Source: an uncultured Collinsella sp. | GTDB lineage: Bacteria > Actinomycetota > Coriobacteriia > Coriobacteriales > Coriobacteriaceae | Reading direction: 5' to 3' | DNA length: 20,062 nt | Assembly (NCBI GenBank): GCA_902465425.1 | Contig: CABQNA010000010.1 | Span: forward strand, 1 to 20,062 | Shown here: positions 1 to 7,887 of the stretch, piece after piece | Layout: every line of letters begins with the position of its first letter | Position numbering within the stretch: the stretch's first letter is position 1 | Made by a program: the position numbers and the translations under genes | Notes under the pieces: model-generated | The model's database searches: none | What the model saw: only the letters and a program-made list of their open reading frames with translations | Told to the model about the DNA's origin: nothing

Positions 1-30
1 GGCGGGCCCGGACGACTACAGGGCTATCGA

Positions 31-2844
31 TTACCCCGTGTTTTGCAAACCTGCCGAAACGCCGGTCACAGTCGAAAGGATCAGGCTCATGTACTCGGCC
101 TTCTTCTCCTCAGCCATCTCGTCCTGGTTCATACGCACCTCGCGAAGGGCGCGGACCTGAGCGATGGACAGAGCGTCGACATAGGGGTTACGCACGCGGA
201 CGGCGCAGCCGAGCACGCGACGACGTTGAAGCGGCCATTCATCACCGACGATGGCAAGGACCCACTTACGCGTGAGCTGCATCTCGGTAAAGACCTTCTC
301 GGACAGATCCTGGCGATCGCCCAGGTGCAGATACATCTTGGCGATACGCTGATCGGTCTTAGCAATCGACATCTCGATGTTGTCGATAAAGGTGCGGAAG
401 AACGGCCACTCCTGGTAGGCAGCCTTGAGCTGGTCAAGATCGCCCAGCTGCTCGCAGGCGGTGCCCAGGCCGTACCAAGCGGCCAGGTTAATGCGCGCCT
501 GGCTCCAGCTGAAGATCCACGGAATGGTACGCAGGTCGTCGAGTGACTTGGCGCCCAGGCCGCGCTTGGCGGGACGCGAGCCGATCGGCAGCAGACCGAC
601 CTCGGTCAGCGGCGTCACGGTCGAGAACCACGGTGTAAAGTCCTCGGTGTTCAGCAGGTCAAGATAGCGCTCGTGGCTTGCGGCGTTGAGCTTCTCGGCC
701 ATATCCCAGAACTTCTGCGTGGTCTCGGTGTTGGTCTTCTCGACACTCGGGGCCGACTGCAAAAGCGTTGCGGCGGCAACGGACTCAACATGACGCTGAG
801 CCAGCGTGCGGTTGCCGTAACGGGCGAAGATGACCTCGCCCTGCTCGGTGAGCTTAAAGAAGCAGTTGACCGAACCCTTGGGCTGCGCCAGCACGGCCTT
901 GTTGGCCGGGCCGCCGCCACGGCCCACGGCACCGCCGCGACCGTGCATGAGCACCAGGTCGATATCGTTCTTCTCGGCCCACTTGGCAATGCGCTCCTGC
1001 GCGGAGTGCAGCGCGAGCATGGCCGTGGTAGGACCGGCATCCTTGGAGGAATCGGAATAGCCCAGCATGACCTCCATGCGGCGGTTGGTCTGGGCAAGGC
1101 GCTTTTGCACCACGGGCAGCGTAAGCATCTGGTCGAGCACGTCGACGCAGCCCTCGAGGTCCTCGAGCTGCTCGAACAGCGGGATCACGTCGAGCTCGGG
1201 GACATCCTCCTCGTGTGCGAAGGACAGGTGGGCCAGCTCAAAGACGTCGGCCACATGCTGGGCGCTCTTGGTGAACGAGATGATGTAGCGATGCGCCATC
1301 TTCTTGCCGTAGCGCTTTTGGATGGAGCCGATAGCGCGGAAGGTGTCGATGACCTCGCGCGTCATGGGCTGCAGGTCGCCATGGATACCGTTCTCGTGGA
1401 TATCCTTGAGGGCGCGGGCGTGCACCACGGAGTGCTGACGGAACTCCATCTCGACCATATGGAAGCCGAAGGACTCGACCTGCCAGATGATGGTTTGGAC
1501 CGGACCGTAGGCGGCACGGACGGCACCGCAGGCAGCAAGCGAACGCTGGACGACGCGCAGGTCATCCAGGAACTCGTCGGCGCTGTGGTACATGGTGTCG
1601 GTGATGCGGCGCACGGTGGCGTTCAGACGATCGGCCATGACGAGCATGACGGCGCGATGCGGCTCGTGCTCGGAGATCAGCTCGGCGCGAGCCGTGTACC
1701 GAGGGCTCATCTCGACCTGATGGTTCCACAGGTTAATGAGCTCGGCAGAAGGCTTACTGTAGGTGGCCTCGAGCGTGAGGTTGCGGCCGATGCGGCGGCA
1801 CTTGTCCTCGAGCTTGAGCACCATGTGGGTGAAGTACTTGGCGGCGACCTCACGGCTCACCTTAGCGGTGACGTTGGGGTTACCGTCGCGGTCGGAACCG
1901 ATCCAGCTGCCGGGATGGAAGAACGCCGGGCACAGCGGCGGCACGGTACCGGCCTTGTCGCCCAGCACCCAGTCGTCAAAGCGACGATAGATGACGGGGA
2001 TGACGTCGAACAGCGTGTTATCGAAGATGTCGATGATGGTATCGGCTTCCTCGACCGGCGTGGGCTTCTTGAGCGCGATGGGGCTCGTACGCACCAGGGC
2101 GTCGATCTCCTGCAGCATATGGCGCTCGTTCTCCACCAGGTCGGAGCCGCCCAGACGCGGACGCTCCTCCAGCAGGTTGGAGATACGGCGAATCTTGCCC
2201 TCGACGGCCTTACGACGGGCCTCGGTGGGATGCGCGGTAAAGACAGGGTGGAACTCGAGCTTGCCGAGCAGCTCATTGGCACCCTCGACGCCCATCTCGT
2301 TTACCAACTGGTGATAGGCAACGGTGAGTTCGTTGGCGGGATCGACCTCGGTATCGGTCGATGCGCCGGCCTCGCGCTCGCGCAGCTGCGCCACACGGTA
2401 GTTCTCCTCCGACAGGTTTGCCAAGTGGAAGAAGCTCGTAAAGGCGCGAACGATGACCTGCTGCTTATCAAGCGGCAGGCTGTCAATCAGATCGACGACT
2501 TCGCGAAACGCCACGGCGGTGGGCTCGTCGGCAGTGGGCACGCCCTGTTCGTCAACGGACTCGTCGGCAGCGCGGCTACCGGGGTTGCCAGCATTGGCCA
2601 CAATCTCGGCTGTCAAAATCTTGTCGAACAGGTCCGCGATCTCGGGATCATACTCGCTAAGCACACGACGTTCCAGGCGCAGGAACAGCGCCAGATTATC
2701 GCGCAGCTCCTCGGGGATCTCGATCTCGGCGAGACGCTCCCTGGACTCGGCATTCGAGCCGATTCGGTTAACGAGGCGGTTGACCACGGCAGCGACGCGC
2801 GCCGCGGCTTCGGGTACAGACTGGTTGCTTAGGTTCTCAGCCAC
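31..2844 (-). CDS. ppc: Phosphoenolpyruvate carboxylase
   Basis: Cytosolic enzyme that carboxylates phosphoenolpyruvate with bicarbonate to oxaloacetate, refilling the C4-acid pool. The family signatures are present in order: FTAHPTEARR with the catalytic His at about residue 205, GSDRDGNPN at about 317-325, LGYSDSSKDAG near 595, HGRGGAVGRGGGP near 635, and the family's C-terminal NTG. The start is ambiguous. An ATG at 2856 has AGGAGG only one base before it, too close to work well. A GTG at 2844 has GGAGG four bases upstream, giving 937 residues beginning MAENLSNQ, and is preferred here. The length is slightly above the E. coli enzyme (883 residues); some of the excess is an acidic, low-complexity stretch around residues 90-112. 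The gene follows hisS and a terminator-like hairpin and has its own -10 box, so it is probably transcribed alone. No terminator is visible in the 30 bases left after the stop. Confidence 0.97.
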   Translation of the reverse strand: MAENLSNQSVPEAAARVAAVVNRLVNRIGSNAESRERLAEIEIPEELRDNLALFLRLERRVLSEYDPEIADLFDKILTAEIVANAGNPGSRAADESVDEQGVPTADEPTAVAFREVVDLIDSLPLDKQQVIVRAFTSFFHLANLSEENYRVAQLREREAGASTDTEVDPANELTVAYHQLVNEMGVEGANELLGKLEFHPVFTAHPTEARRKAVEGKIRRISNLLEERPRLGGSDLVENERHMLQEIDALVRTSPIALKKPTPVEEADTIIDIFDNTLFDVIPVIYRRFDDWVLGDKAGTVPPLCPAFFHPGSWIGSDRDGNPNVTAKVSREVAAKYFTHMVLKLEDKCRRIGRNLTLEATYSKPSAELINLWNHQVEMSPRYTARAELISEHEPHRAVMLVMADRLNATVRRITDTMYHSADEFLDDLRVVQRSLAACGAVRAAYGPVQTIIWQVESFGFHMVEMEFRQHSVVHARALKDIHENGIHGDLQPMTREVIDTFRAIGSIQKRYGKKMAHRYIISFTKSAQHVADVFELAHLSFAHEEDVPELDVIPLFEQLEDLEGCVDVLDQMLTLPVVQKRLAQTNRRMEVMLGYSDSSKDAGPTTAMLALHSAQERIAKWAEKNDIDLVLMHGRGGAVGRGGGPANKAVLAQPKGSVNCFFKLTEQGEVIFARYGNRTLAQRHVESVAAATLLQSAPSVEKTNTETTQKFWDMAEKLNAASHERYLDLLNTEDFTPWFSTVTPLTEVGLLPIGSRPAKRGLGAKSLDDLRTIPWIFSWSQARINLAAWYGLGTACEQLGDLDQLKAAYQEWPFFRTFIDNIEMSIAKTDQRIAKMYLHLGDRQDLSEKVFTEMQLTRKWVLAIVGDEWPLQRRRVLGCAVRVRNPYVDALSIAQVRALREVRMNQDEMAEEKKAEYMSLILSTVTGVSAGLQNTG

Positions 2845-2888
2845 GTTTCCTCCCATTCCTCCTTCTATGCACGTAACATGCGGTATTC

Positions 2889-2917
2889 ATTATAGGCGCT
2901 TGAGAAATACTTTCGAC
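2889..2917 (-). promoter_or_regulatory. Probable ppc promoter
   Basis: A perfect TATAAT lies at 2889-2894 on the minus strand, about 45 bases upstream of the ppc start. The -35 position, with a 17-base spacer, reads GTCGAA and is weak. An inverted repeat (AAATACTTT / AAAGTATTT) flanks the -35 side and could bind a regulator that compensates for it. The -10 is clear; the rest is inference. Confidence 0.5.
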
Positions 2918-3000
2918 ACTGATTGCGCTTTACCACACAAAAGTATTTTCTGCATTGCAAGGGTTTTTGCTCTAAATGGTCGTATTTCTCGGTGGACGGC

Positions 3001-3044
3001 ATACACAAACGGGGGCATTCCGCATAAATGCGAAACACCCCCGT
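3001..3044 (-). terminator. Probable intrinsic terminator after hisS
   Basis: Read on the minus strand, a 15-pair stem (arms 3030-3044 and 3009-3023, six-base loop) forms if three G-U pairs are allowed. It has a run of five G-C pairs at its base and is followed by TTTGTGTATG. It sits about 60 bases after the hisS stop. Only the minus-strand RNA pairs fully, which supports this direction. The T-tract is interrupted, so efficiency is uncertain. Confidence 0.6.
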
Positions 3045-3102
3045 AACAATCGCTCGTCGCGAGCGGGACATGTTAGCGGGTCCGCAGCTCAAAAATCATG
3101 CG

Positions 3103-4416
3103 CTACAGACGCTCGCGAACCGCCTCGACGACGTTGGCCAGATCGACGAGAACCTCGTCATGGCTCTGCATGTCGCGCACCTTGACCTTGCCGGCGGCAA
3201 GCTCGTCGCCACCCAGGACCAAGATGAGCTTGGCGCCTACCTTATCGGCCTGCTTGAACTGGGCCTTGAGCGAACGGCCCTGATAGTCGGCCTCGGTCAC
3301 GATGCCTGCGGCGCGAAGCTCCTGCGTAATGGCAAAGACGTTCTGGCGCAGCTCCTTGCCGGCGTTGGCGACATAGACGCACGGGGCCTCATCGGCACCC
3401 AAGTCGTTACCAAAAGCCTGAAGGGCCAGCAGGGCGCGCTCAAAACCGACGGCAAAGCCAACGCCCGCCGTGGGCTTGCCACCCTCGAGCTCGACCAGGC
3501 CGTCATAGCGGCCGCCGCCACCGATGGAGCCGACACCGGCGCCAGGGGCCTCGACCTCAAAGACAGTACGAGTGTAGTAGTCCAGCCCACGCACCAGGGT
3601 GGGATCCTCGACATACTCGATACCGGCGGCATCCAGATAGCGCTTGACCTGCTCGTAGTGCTCGCGGCACTCATCGCACAGGTTGTCACCCATCAGCGGA
3701 GCCTCGGCCATGATCTCGCGGCAGTGGTCGTTCTTGCAGTCGAAGGCACGCAGCGGGTTGAGCTCGGCGCGCTCGCGGCACTCATCGCACATCTCGTCGG
3801 CGTGATCGAGGATGAACTGCTTAACCTGCTCGCGATAAGCCGGACGGCACTGGGCGTCACCCATCGAGTTGATGAGCAGACGAAGCTTGGAAAGATCGAA
3901 GCCCAGGCGCTTGTAGAACTCCATGAGCATGATGATGCACTCGGCGTCTGCCGCCGGATCGGGAGCGCCGAGCCACTCGATGCCTACCTGGTGGAACTGA
4001 CGCAGACGGCCCTTCTGGGGACGCTCGCCGCGGAACATGGCCTCGGCGTAGTACGCCTTAAACGGCGTGGAGCCCTGGGGCACCAGATTGTTCTCGACGA
4101 CGGCGCGCACCACGCCGGCCGTGCCCTCGGGGCGAAGTGCCAGGCGCTGCTTGGGCTTGAGTTTGGTGTCGGTGCCCTCGGTAAAGACGCGCTCCAGGTT
4201 GGCACCGCTGAACACGCGGAACATCTCCTTGCGCACGACGTCGGTCGACTGGCCGATACCGTGGACAAACACGTCCACCTGCTCGATCGCGGGCGTCTCG
4301 ATAGGCTTAAAGCCAAACGGCTCGAACACGCCGGCCGCAATCTGTTGCATCTTTTGCCAGGCGCGCATCTCGGCGCCGATAAGGTCGCGGGTTCCCTCCG
4401 CCTTCTGTGCCTGCAT
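3103..4416 (-). CDS. hisS: Histidyl-tRNA synthetase (class II)
   Basis: Charges tRNA-His with histidine in an ATP-dependent two-step reaction; cytosolic and normally homodimeric. Class II signatures are visible: GTRDL at residues 8-12, motif 2 LRPEGTAGVVRA at 94-105, the His-specific LVRGLDYYTRTVFE at 274-287, SIGGGGRYDGLVE at 297-309, and motif 3 GFAVGFERALLAL at 320-332. The anticodon-binding domain fills roughly 345-437. The insertion domain carries six cysteines, including CDEC at 210-213 and again at 247-250, a plausible zinc site as in many Gram-positive HisRS. The ATG at 4416 is chosen because AGAAAGG lies nine bases upstream; a TTG six bases earlier would be too close to it. The length of 437 residues is normal. 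No T-box leader is visible in the short space after the upstream terminator. Confidence 0.97.
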   Translation of the reverse strand: MQAQKAEGTRDLIGAEMRAWQKMQQIAAGVFEPFGFKPIETPAIEQVDVFVHGIGQSTDVVRKEMFRVFSGANLERVFTEGTDTKLKPKQRLALRPEGTAGVVRAVVENNLVPQGSTPFKAYYAEAMFRGERPQKGRLRQFHQVGIEWLGAPDPAADAECIIMLMEFYKRLGFDLSKLRLLINSMGDAQCRPAYREQVKQFILDHADEMCDECRERAELNPLRAFDCKNDHCREIMAEAPLMGDNLCDECREHYEQVKRYLDAAGIEYVEDPTLVRGLDYYTRTVFEVEAPGAGVGSIGGGGRYDGLVELEGGKPTAGVGFAVGFERALLALQAFGNDLGADEAPCVYVANAGKELRQNVFAITQELRAAGIVTEADYQGRSLKAQFKQADKVGAKLILVLGGDELAAGKVKVRDMQSHDEVLVDLANVVEAVRERL

Positions 4417-4458
4417 GGGCAAACACCTTTCTTTTGTATCGCGTCATAGGTAACGGTC

Positions 4459-4464
4459 ATTATA
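4459..4464 (-). promoter_or_regulatory. Probable hisS -10 box
   Basis: A perfect TATAAT on the minus strand lies 42 bases upstream of the hisS ATG and just after the terminator T-tract. The expected -35 position falls inside the GC-rich terminator stem and shows no TTGACA-like sequence, so activity rests on the -10 alone. It is the only candidate between the terminator and the gene. Confidence 0.45.
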
Positions 4465-4471
4465 CGGCACA

Positions 4472-4541
4472 AAAACAAAACGCGGCGGCGCGTCTGACCG
4501 AACGAGGGTATGGGGACTCGTTCGGCCAGATGCGCCGCCGC
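4472..4541 (-). terminator. Long-stem intrinsic terminator upstream of hisS
   Basis: An inverted repeat of 25 base pairs with two mismatches (arms 4482-4506 and 4517-4541, ten-base loop). On the minus strand it is followed by GTTTTGTTTTTG, the hallmark of a Rho-independent terminator. It would stop transcripts from the MFS remnant before hisS. The stem is much longer than a standard terminator needs, and it is the last of three hairpins in this spacer. Confidence 0.75.
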
Positions 4542-4547
4542 TGTTTG

Positions 4548-4611
4548 TGATCCGTTTTCCTCCGTCCCCTTCGGATCACGTGATCTGTTGGGAACGGAGG
4601 AAAACGGATCA
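4548..4611. repeat. Perfect 18-bp inverted repeat with palindromic loop
   Basis: Arms at 4548-4565 and 4594-4611 are perfectly complementary. The 28-base loop contains its own perfect 12-bp palindrome, GATCACGTGATC, at 4574-4585. The word CGGATCA occurs three times: in both arms, in opposite orientations, and again in the loop, so alternative folds exist. There is no T-tract on either side, so it is not a typical terminator. Its word GGGGACGGAGGAAAA (complement of 4555-4569) recurs at 13044-13058. Confidence 0.85.
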
Positions 4612-4623
4612 TTTCGTAGGCCC

Positions 4624-4683
4624 GTGGCCGCCCTGGAAACCGAATGATGGTACGAGCATCCATTCGGCTTCCAGGGCAGCCAC
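4624..4683 (-). repeat. 23-bp inverted repeat behind the MFS remnant
   Basis: Arms at 4624-4646 and 4661-4683 with a 14-base loop. As DNA there are two mismatches, but in minus-strand RNA both become G-U pairs, giving an uninterrupted 23-pair stem. This suggests the structure acts, or was selected, as RNA read in the gene direction. It begins 37 bases after the stop of the MFS remnant and lacks a T-tract directly behind it. Confidence 0.8.
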
Positions 4684-4720
4684 AGACAGAACGGGACGAA
4701 CAAAAAAGAGCGACGAGCGT

Positions 4721-5170
4721 CTACTCCCCCGCCACGCTCGCGCGCAGCTTGGCGGCGATGGGCTCGGATGCCAGCAGGAACACGAGCATGACCACGGAGC
4801 ACGCCAGGCACACAATCCAGGCGCTCGCAAAGGAGCCCGAGACGGCAAAGAGCACGTAGACCTGCCACAGCTCACCGACAAAGCTCATGCCGGCAAGCAC
4901 CGCCGAGGTAGCGATAACGGTAAGCGAGCCCAATACGCGGCCACTCACCTTATCGGCAACATGGCCGATAACGAGCGAACCCACGACACTCACCACGGTG
5001 GAGATGGCATTGGAGACGTTGTACTGCGCAAGGGAAATACCCAGGTCGCTGACGATCAGCGGCTGGAACAGGCTCATGCAATTGACAAAAATCGTGTAAC
5101 ACGTGGCCATGATCACGAAGCCGGAGGCCACCACGAGCCAGCCGGGGAAGAACTTACGCTGCTGGGGCAT
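4721..5170 (-). pseudogene. Internally deleted MFS transporter remnant
   Basis: The open frame encodes 149 residues from an ATG at 5170, which has AAAAGGAG four bases upstream. A TTG at 5188 is less likely. Residues 1-110 look like the N-terminus of a major facilitator permease: an FFPGWLVVASGF first helix, a second and third helix around 45-70, the loop-2/3-like signature GHVADKVSGR at 69-78, and a fourth helix. The chain then passes directly into SFASAWIVCLACSVVMLVFL and a basic, polar tail, which resembles the last helix and C-terminus of such permeases. About 400 residues are usual for the family, so the middle half seems to be missing without a frameshift. Transport activity is unlikely with about five helices. 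Alternatively it is a real small membrane protein, but the good ribosome site is equally explained by recent decay. The proposed junction is near base 4835. Confidence 0.65.
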
Positions 5171-5231
5171 ACTGCTCCTTTTAGACAAACGAATAGCCTG
5201 CGCCGGGCGCCGGTAGTGCCCAAGATTGCCT

Positions 5232-5266
5232 TGAAAGACAAGGGCATAGGCCTTACGGCCATGCCC
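5232..5266 (-). terminator. Probable terminator after the M20 amidohydrolase gene
   Basis: The hairpin has arms GGGCAT-(A)-GGCC and GGCC-ATGCCC with the loop TTAC, on 5242-5266. Read on the minus strand it is followed by TTGTCTTTC. It starts 26 bases after the stop at 5293. Two near-identical 16-base direct repeats (5228-5243 and 5270-5285, 14 of 16 equal) flank it. The T-tract is mediocre, so confidence is moderate. Confidence 0.5.
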
Positions 5267-5292
5267 GCAGGCTTGAAAGGCAAGGTTGGGTG

Positions 5293-6588
5293 CTACCGGT
5301 GGTCGGCGATATAGCCCAAAGCGACGGCGGTATAGGCCGCGGCACCGAGCGGCAGCTCGGCATCGTTAAAACGTGCCTTGGGATGGTGCTGGGCAAAATG
5401 CTCGTCCGTGTCGGTTACGGCCGCGCCCACGGTAAAGTACGCACTCGGAATCTCACTCGAGATAAGCGCGAAGTCCTCACTCGCCATGGCATGGAAAAGC
5501 GGCAAGAAAGCCGCCTTGGGCAGTACTGCGCCCACGTAGCCAAGCGACGCCTGAGTCATATCGCTGTCGAGTACAAGCGGCGGAACATCCGAAAGCGTCT
5601 CGATGGTCGCCGGCGTACGATATGTTGCGGCAACGCCGTTTACGACCTCCGCGATGCGGGTCTTGAGGTGAGCCATAAGCTCAACATCAAAGCCGCGCAG
5701 CGTTCCCTCGAGCACGCAGGTGTCGGGGATAACGTTGGCCGCCAAGCCGCCAGCAAACTTACCAACGGTAAGTGCGACTTCCTTGGCCGCCGGCACCTCG
5801 CGGGAGATAAGCTCCTGGAGCGCCAGGTGCACATGGACGCCGGCCGTGATGGGGTCGATGCAGATCTCGGGGCTCGAGCCATGGCCACCCTTGCCCTGAA
5901 GCGTGATGCGAAAACCGTACACGCCCGAGAGCGCCGGACTGCCGTAGAGCACCAGGCCAAGCGGCGACTGGCTGTTGACATGCATGGCAAAGACCGCCTG
6001 AGGGCGCGGGTTCTCGAGCAAGCCGTCGGCGATGGCAGCGCGGGCGCCCTCGAAGGTCTCCTCGCCCGGCTGGAACAGCAGTTTGACGGTGGCATTGGCG
6101 TCGACGAGCTCGTCCTCGCGGGCCTTGAGCAGGCGCGCCGCACCAAGCAGGGCCGTCGCGTGCATATCGTGACCGCAAGCATGCATGCAGCCGTTCGTAG
6201 AGGCGAAAGGCTCGCCCGACTCTTCGGCAACGGGCAGGGCATCCATGTCGCCACGCAGCATAATGACCGTTCCGGCCTGTTCGTCCGTGCAGACGCCATT
6301 GCCCTGGGCCGCGGTGGCACCGGCACCGACAAGGCCCACAACACAGGAACCATCGACGAGCGTGGCAAACGGGATGTCCATCTCGGCCAGGCGCGCTTGG
6401 ATATACGCAGAGGTCTGCGGGAGGTCGTTACCAAGTTCGGGCGTCCGATGCAGATCGTGACGCCATGCGGCAAGCTCATCGGCAAGAGTTTGAGCCTCTT
6501 TGACCAGACTGTCGCCAATGGCGGCTTGCGCCGCCGCGGTGGCCTTGGGCGCTGATTGCGGTTGAAGATCGGACAGTGCTGGTGCCAT
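5293..6588 (-). CDS. M20 family metallo-amidohydrolase
   Basis: A zinc- or manganese-dependent hydrolase of the HipO/AbgB/N-acyl-amino-acid amidohydrolase type, cutting an amide bond in an acylated amino acid or small peptide; the true substrate cannot be read from sequence. From the ATG at 6588 (GGAGG seven bases upstream) the protein has 431 residues. Visible motifs: RHDLHRTPELG at 43-53, MLRGDMDALP at 110-119, MHACGHDMHATA at 135-146 carrying the ligands Cys138 and His140, FQPGEE at 172-177 with the catalytic glutamates, GKGGHGSSP at 232-240 in the dimerisation domain, then MASEDFA and a C-terminal HHPK. All key residues of the family are present. It has no signal peptide and should be cytosolic. 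It is flanked by terminators on both sides, so it is probably monocistronic, possibly once paired with the permease now decayed downstream. Confidence 0.92.
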   Translation of the reverse strand: MAPALSDLQPQSAPKATAAAQAAIGDSLVKEAQTLADELAAWRHDLHRTPELGNDLPQTSAYIQARLAEMDIPFATLVDGSCVVGLVGAGATAAQGNGVCTDEQAGTVIMLRGDMDALPVAEESGEPFASTNGCMHACGHDMHATALLGAARLLKAREDELVDANATVKLLFQPGEETFEGARAAIADGLLENPRPQAVFAMHVNSQSPLGLVLYGSPALSGVYGFRITLQGKGGHGSSPEICIDPITAGVHVHLALQELISREVPAAKEVALTVGKFAGGLAANVIPDTCVLEGTLRGFDVELMAHLKTRIAEVVNGVAATYRTPATIETLSDVPPLVLDSDMTQASLGYVGAVLPKAAFLPLFHAMASEDFALISSEIPSAYFTVGAAVTDTDEHFAQHHPKARFNDAELPLGAAAYTAVALGYIADHR

Positions 6589-6618
6589 AGATGCCCTCCA
6601 GTAACGTTTTTGCAGCAA

Positions 6619-6640
6619 GCACTTTGATAGCGTAAAGTGC
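6619..6640. promoter_or_regulatory. Operator-like inverted repeat upstream of the M20 gene
   Basis: GCACTTT, eight bases, AAAGTGC: a perfect 7-bp inverted repeat centred about 40 bases upstream of the start codon, between the preceding terminator and the ribosome binding site. It could be an operator or a leader hairpin. I do not see a convincing -35/-10 pair next to it. Confidence 0.35.
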
Positions 6641-6666
6641 AAGGTACTACTTTAAGGGCGACGCAT

Positions 6667-6691
6667 AAAAAATGCCGCCCCGGGAGGCGGC
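6667..6691 (-). terminator. Intrinsic terminator after the EamA transporter gene
   Basis: On the minus strand GCCGCC, a six-base loop and GGCGGC (6674-6691) are followed directly by ATTTTTT. This is a textbook Rho-independent terminator, starting 13 bases after the stop at 6704. Confidence 0.85.
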
Positions 6692-6703
6692 GCAACAAAT
6701 TGT

Positions 6704-7687
6704 TTACAATTGCGGGCGCGGCTTTCGACGCAAAAAATCGAAATGCGTCTCGCTCAAGATAATCGAAAGAAAGATGAGCGCGAAGCCGGCGAGCAGGCGC
6801 GAGGTGAGCGCCTCCCCCATCAGCAGCACCGAGAACAGCACACCCGAAGGCGACTCCATCGAAAGGAGCAGCGAGCCCGTCGAGGCCGGGACATGCGCCA
6901 GGCCGACGTTTTGGATGAGCAGAGCCACACATGTGCAGCCCACCGAGAGAAACGCCATCACACTGATAAAGCTCGGCGTCCAAACGGACAGCGGCGCTTG
7001 GGTCTCGAATAGCAGCGAGGAGATCAGGCTCAGCACGCCGTTGCCCACAAACATCCAAAACGTGATGACGTTGATGTCCATCTTGCGGCCATACTTGGCG
7101 GTCACCGCCATCTGGATGGCAAAGAAGACCGCACCGCCCAGTGTGATGACATCGCCGACATTGAACTCGACGCTATCGAGCGCCACCAGACCAATGCCCG
7201 CCAGGCACAGCAACGCGGCGCCCAAGTTGTAACGGGTAAGCTTTTCGCCGCTTAGAACGTAGCTCGCAAACGGAACCAAGATGCAGTACGTGCCCGTCAA
7301 AAATGCACTCTTGCCTGCCGTGGTCTGTGCCAGGCCGATCGTCTGCAAGCCGTAGGCACCCCACATGAGCGCGCCCATGCCAAGTCCAACAATCAGGTTT
7401 CGAGCGTTGAAATGGGCAACAATGCGCTCGTGGAAGATGGCAAGCATGACCAACGACGCCGGAAGAAAACGAATGTAGAGCAGCTCGAACACCGGAATGG
7501 TATCGAGCGCATCCTTCATGGTGGTGAAGGAATAGCCCCAGATGACCGCCACCGAAAGCAGCAAGACCTTCCAGAACAGCGGCGAGCGCGCACCGGCACC
7601 GCGAGAGGCACCGCCGGCACCTAGGTCTTCGCGGGCTACAGGGCTATCGGGCATATTCTCGATTTCGTTGGCAGCGTATTGGGCCAT
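6704..7687 (-). CDS. EamA/DMT family transporter
   Basis: A 327-residue integral membrane protein with a polar N-terminus of about 36 residues and then about ten hydrophobic helices arranged as two five-helix halves, the drug/metabolite transporter pattern. The first half opens with LLLSVAVIWGYSFTTM and includes YIRFLPASLVML. Each half ends with a typical closing helix: LGAALLCLAGIGLVAL in the first, and LLAGFALIFLSIILSE followed by a basic tail in the second. The substrate is unknown; relatives export amino acids, nucleotides or other metabolites. The start at 7687 has GAGGA seven bases upstream. Promoter candidate: TTGACC at 7751-7756 with a poor CATACG 17 bases on. Strong terminators lie on both sides, so it is a single-gene unit. 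Confidence 0.9.
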   Translation of the reverse strand: MAQYAANEIENMPDSPVAREDLGAGGASRGAGARSPLFWKVLLLSVAVIWGYSFTTMKDALDTIPVFELLYIRFLPASLVMLAIFHERIVAHFNARNLIVGLGMGALMWGAYGLQTIGLAQTTAGKSAFLTGTYCILVPFASYVLSGEKLTRYNLGAALLCLAGIGLVALDSVEFNVGDVITLGGAVFFAIQMAVTAKYGRKMDINVITFWMFVGNGVLSLISSLLFETQAPLSVWTPSFISVMAFLSVGCTCVALLIQNVGLAHVPASTGSLLLSMESPSGVLFSVLLMGEALTSRLLAGFALIFLSIILSETHFDFLRRKPRPQL

Positions 7688-7754
7688 GGAACATCCTCAC
7701 ACTCAATCTGGGCGTGGTGTCCGCACGCGTATGGCTGCGTGCCGCCTCATGGTC

Positions 7755-7793
7755 AAATAAAAACGGGGCGCACCGGACCCCCGGCACGCCCCG
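7755..7793 (-). terminator. Strong intrinsic terminator after the YhgE/Pip pair
   Basis: In minus-strand RNA a 13-pair stem (7781-7793 with 7764-7776, two G-U pairs) closes a four-base loop and is followed by TTTTTATTT. It lies 94 bases after the stop of the second YhgE/Pip gene. The G-U pairs exist only on this strand, which fixes its direction. Confidence 0.88.
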
Positions 7794-7887
7794 CTACTGT
7801 AGCAACAACCAAGCAGCCCACGCAATTCACCGCGCTAAAGCGTCGGCAGAGTAAACCTCGATGCTTCGTCAACACCACGCTGTTGCG

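Noticed and set aside
16..29. 14-base word CTACAGGGCTATCG repeated at 7636-7649
   Set aside because: One or two 14-base matches are expected by chance in 20 kb on both strands; one copy is inside the EamA coding sequence and neither has palindromic context.
673..2832. Long open frame of 719 codons antisense to ppc
   Set aside because: It mirrors the codon positions of a certain gene in GC-rich DNA, and its translation is low-complexity (Leu, Asp, Gly, Val, His) with no family resemblance.
3028..4449. Open frame of 473 codons antisense to hisS
   Set aside because: Same shadow effect; hisS on the other strand has every class II motif.
4417..4480. T-box riboswitch for hisS
   Set aside because: The space between the upstream terminator and the start is too short and lacks the conserved T-box core sequence.
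5290..6555. Open frame of 421 codons antisense to the M20 gene
   Set aside because: Arg/Gly-rich shadow translation; the opposite strand encodes a complete metallo-hydrolase.
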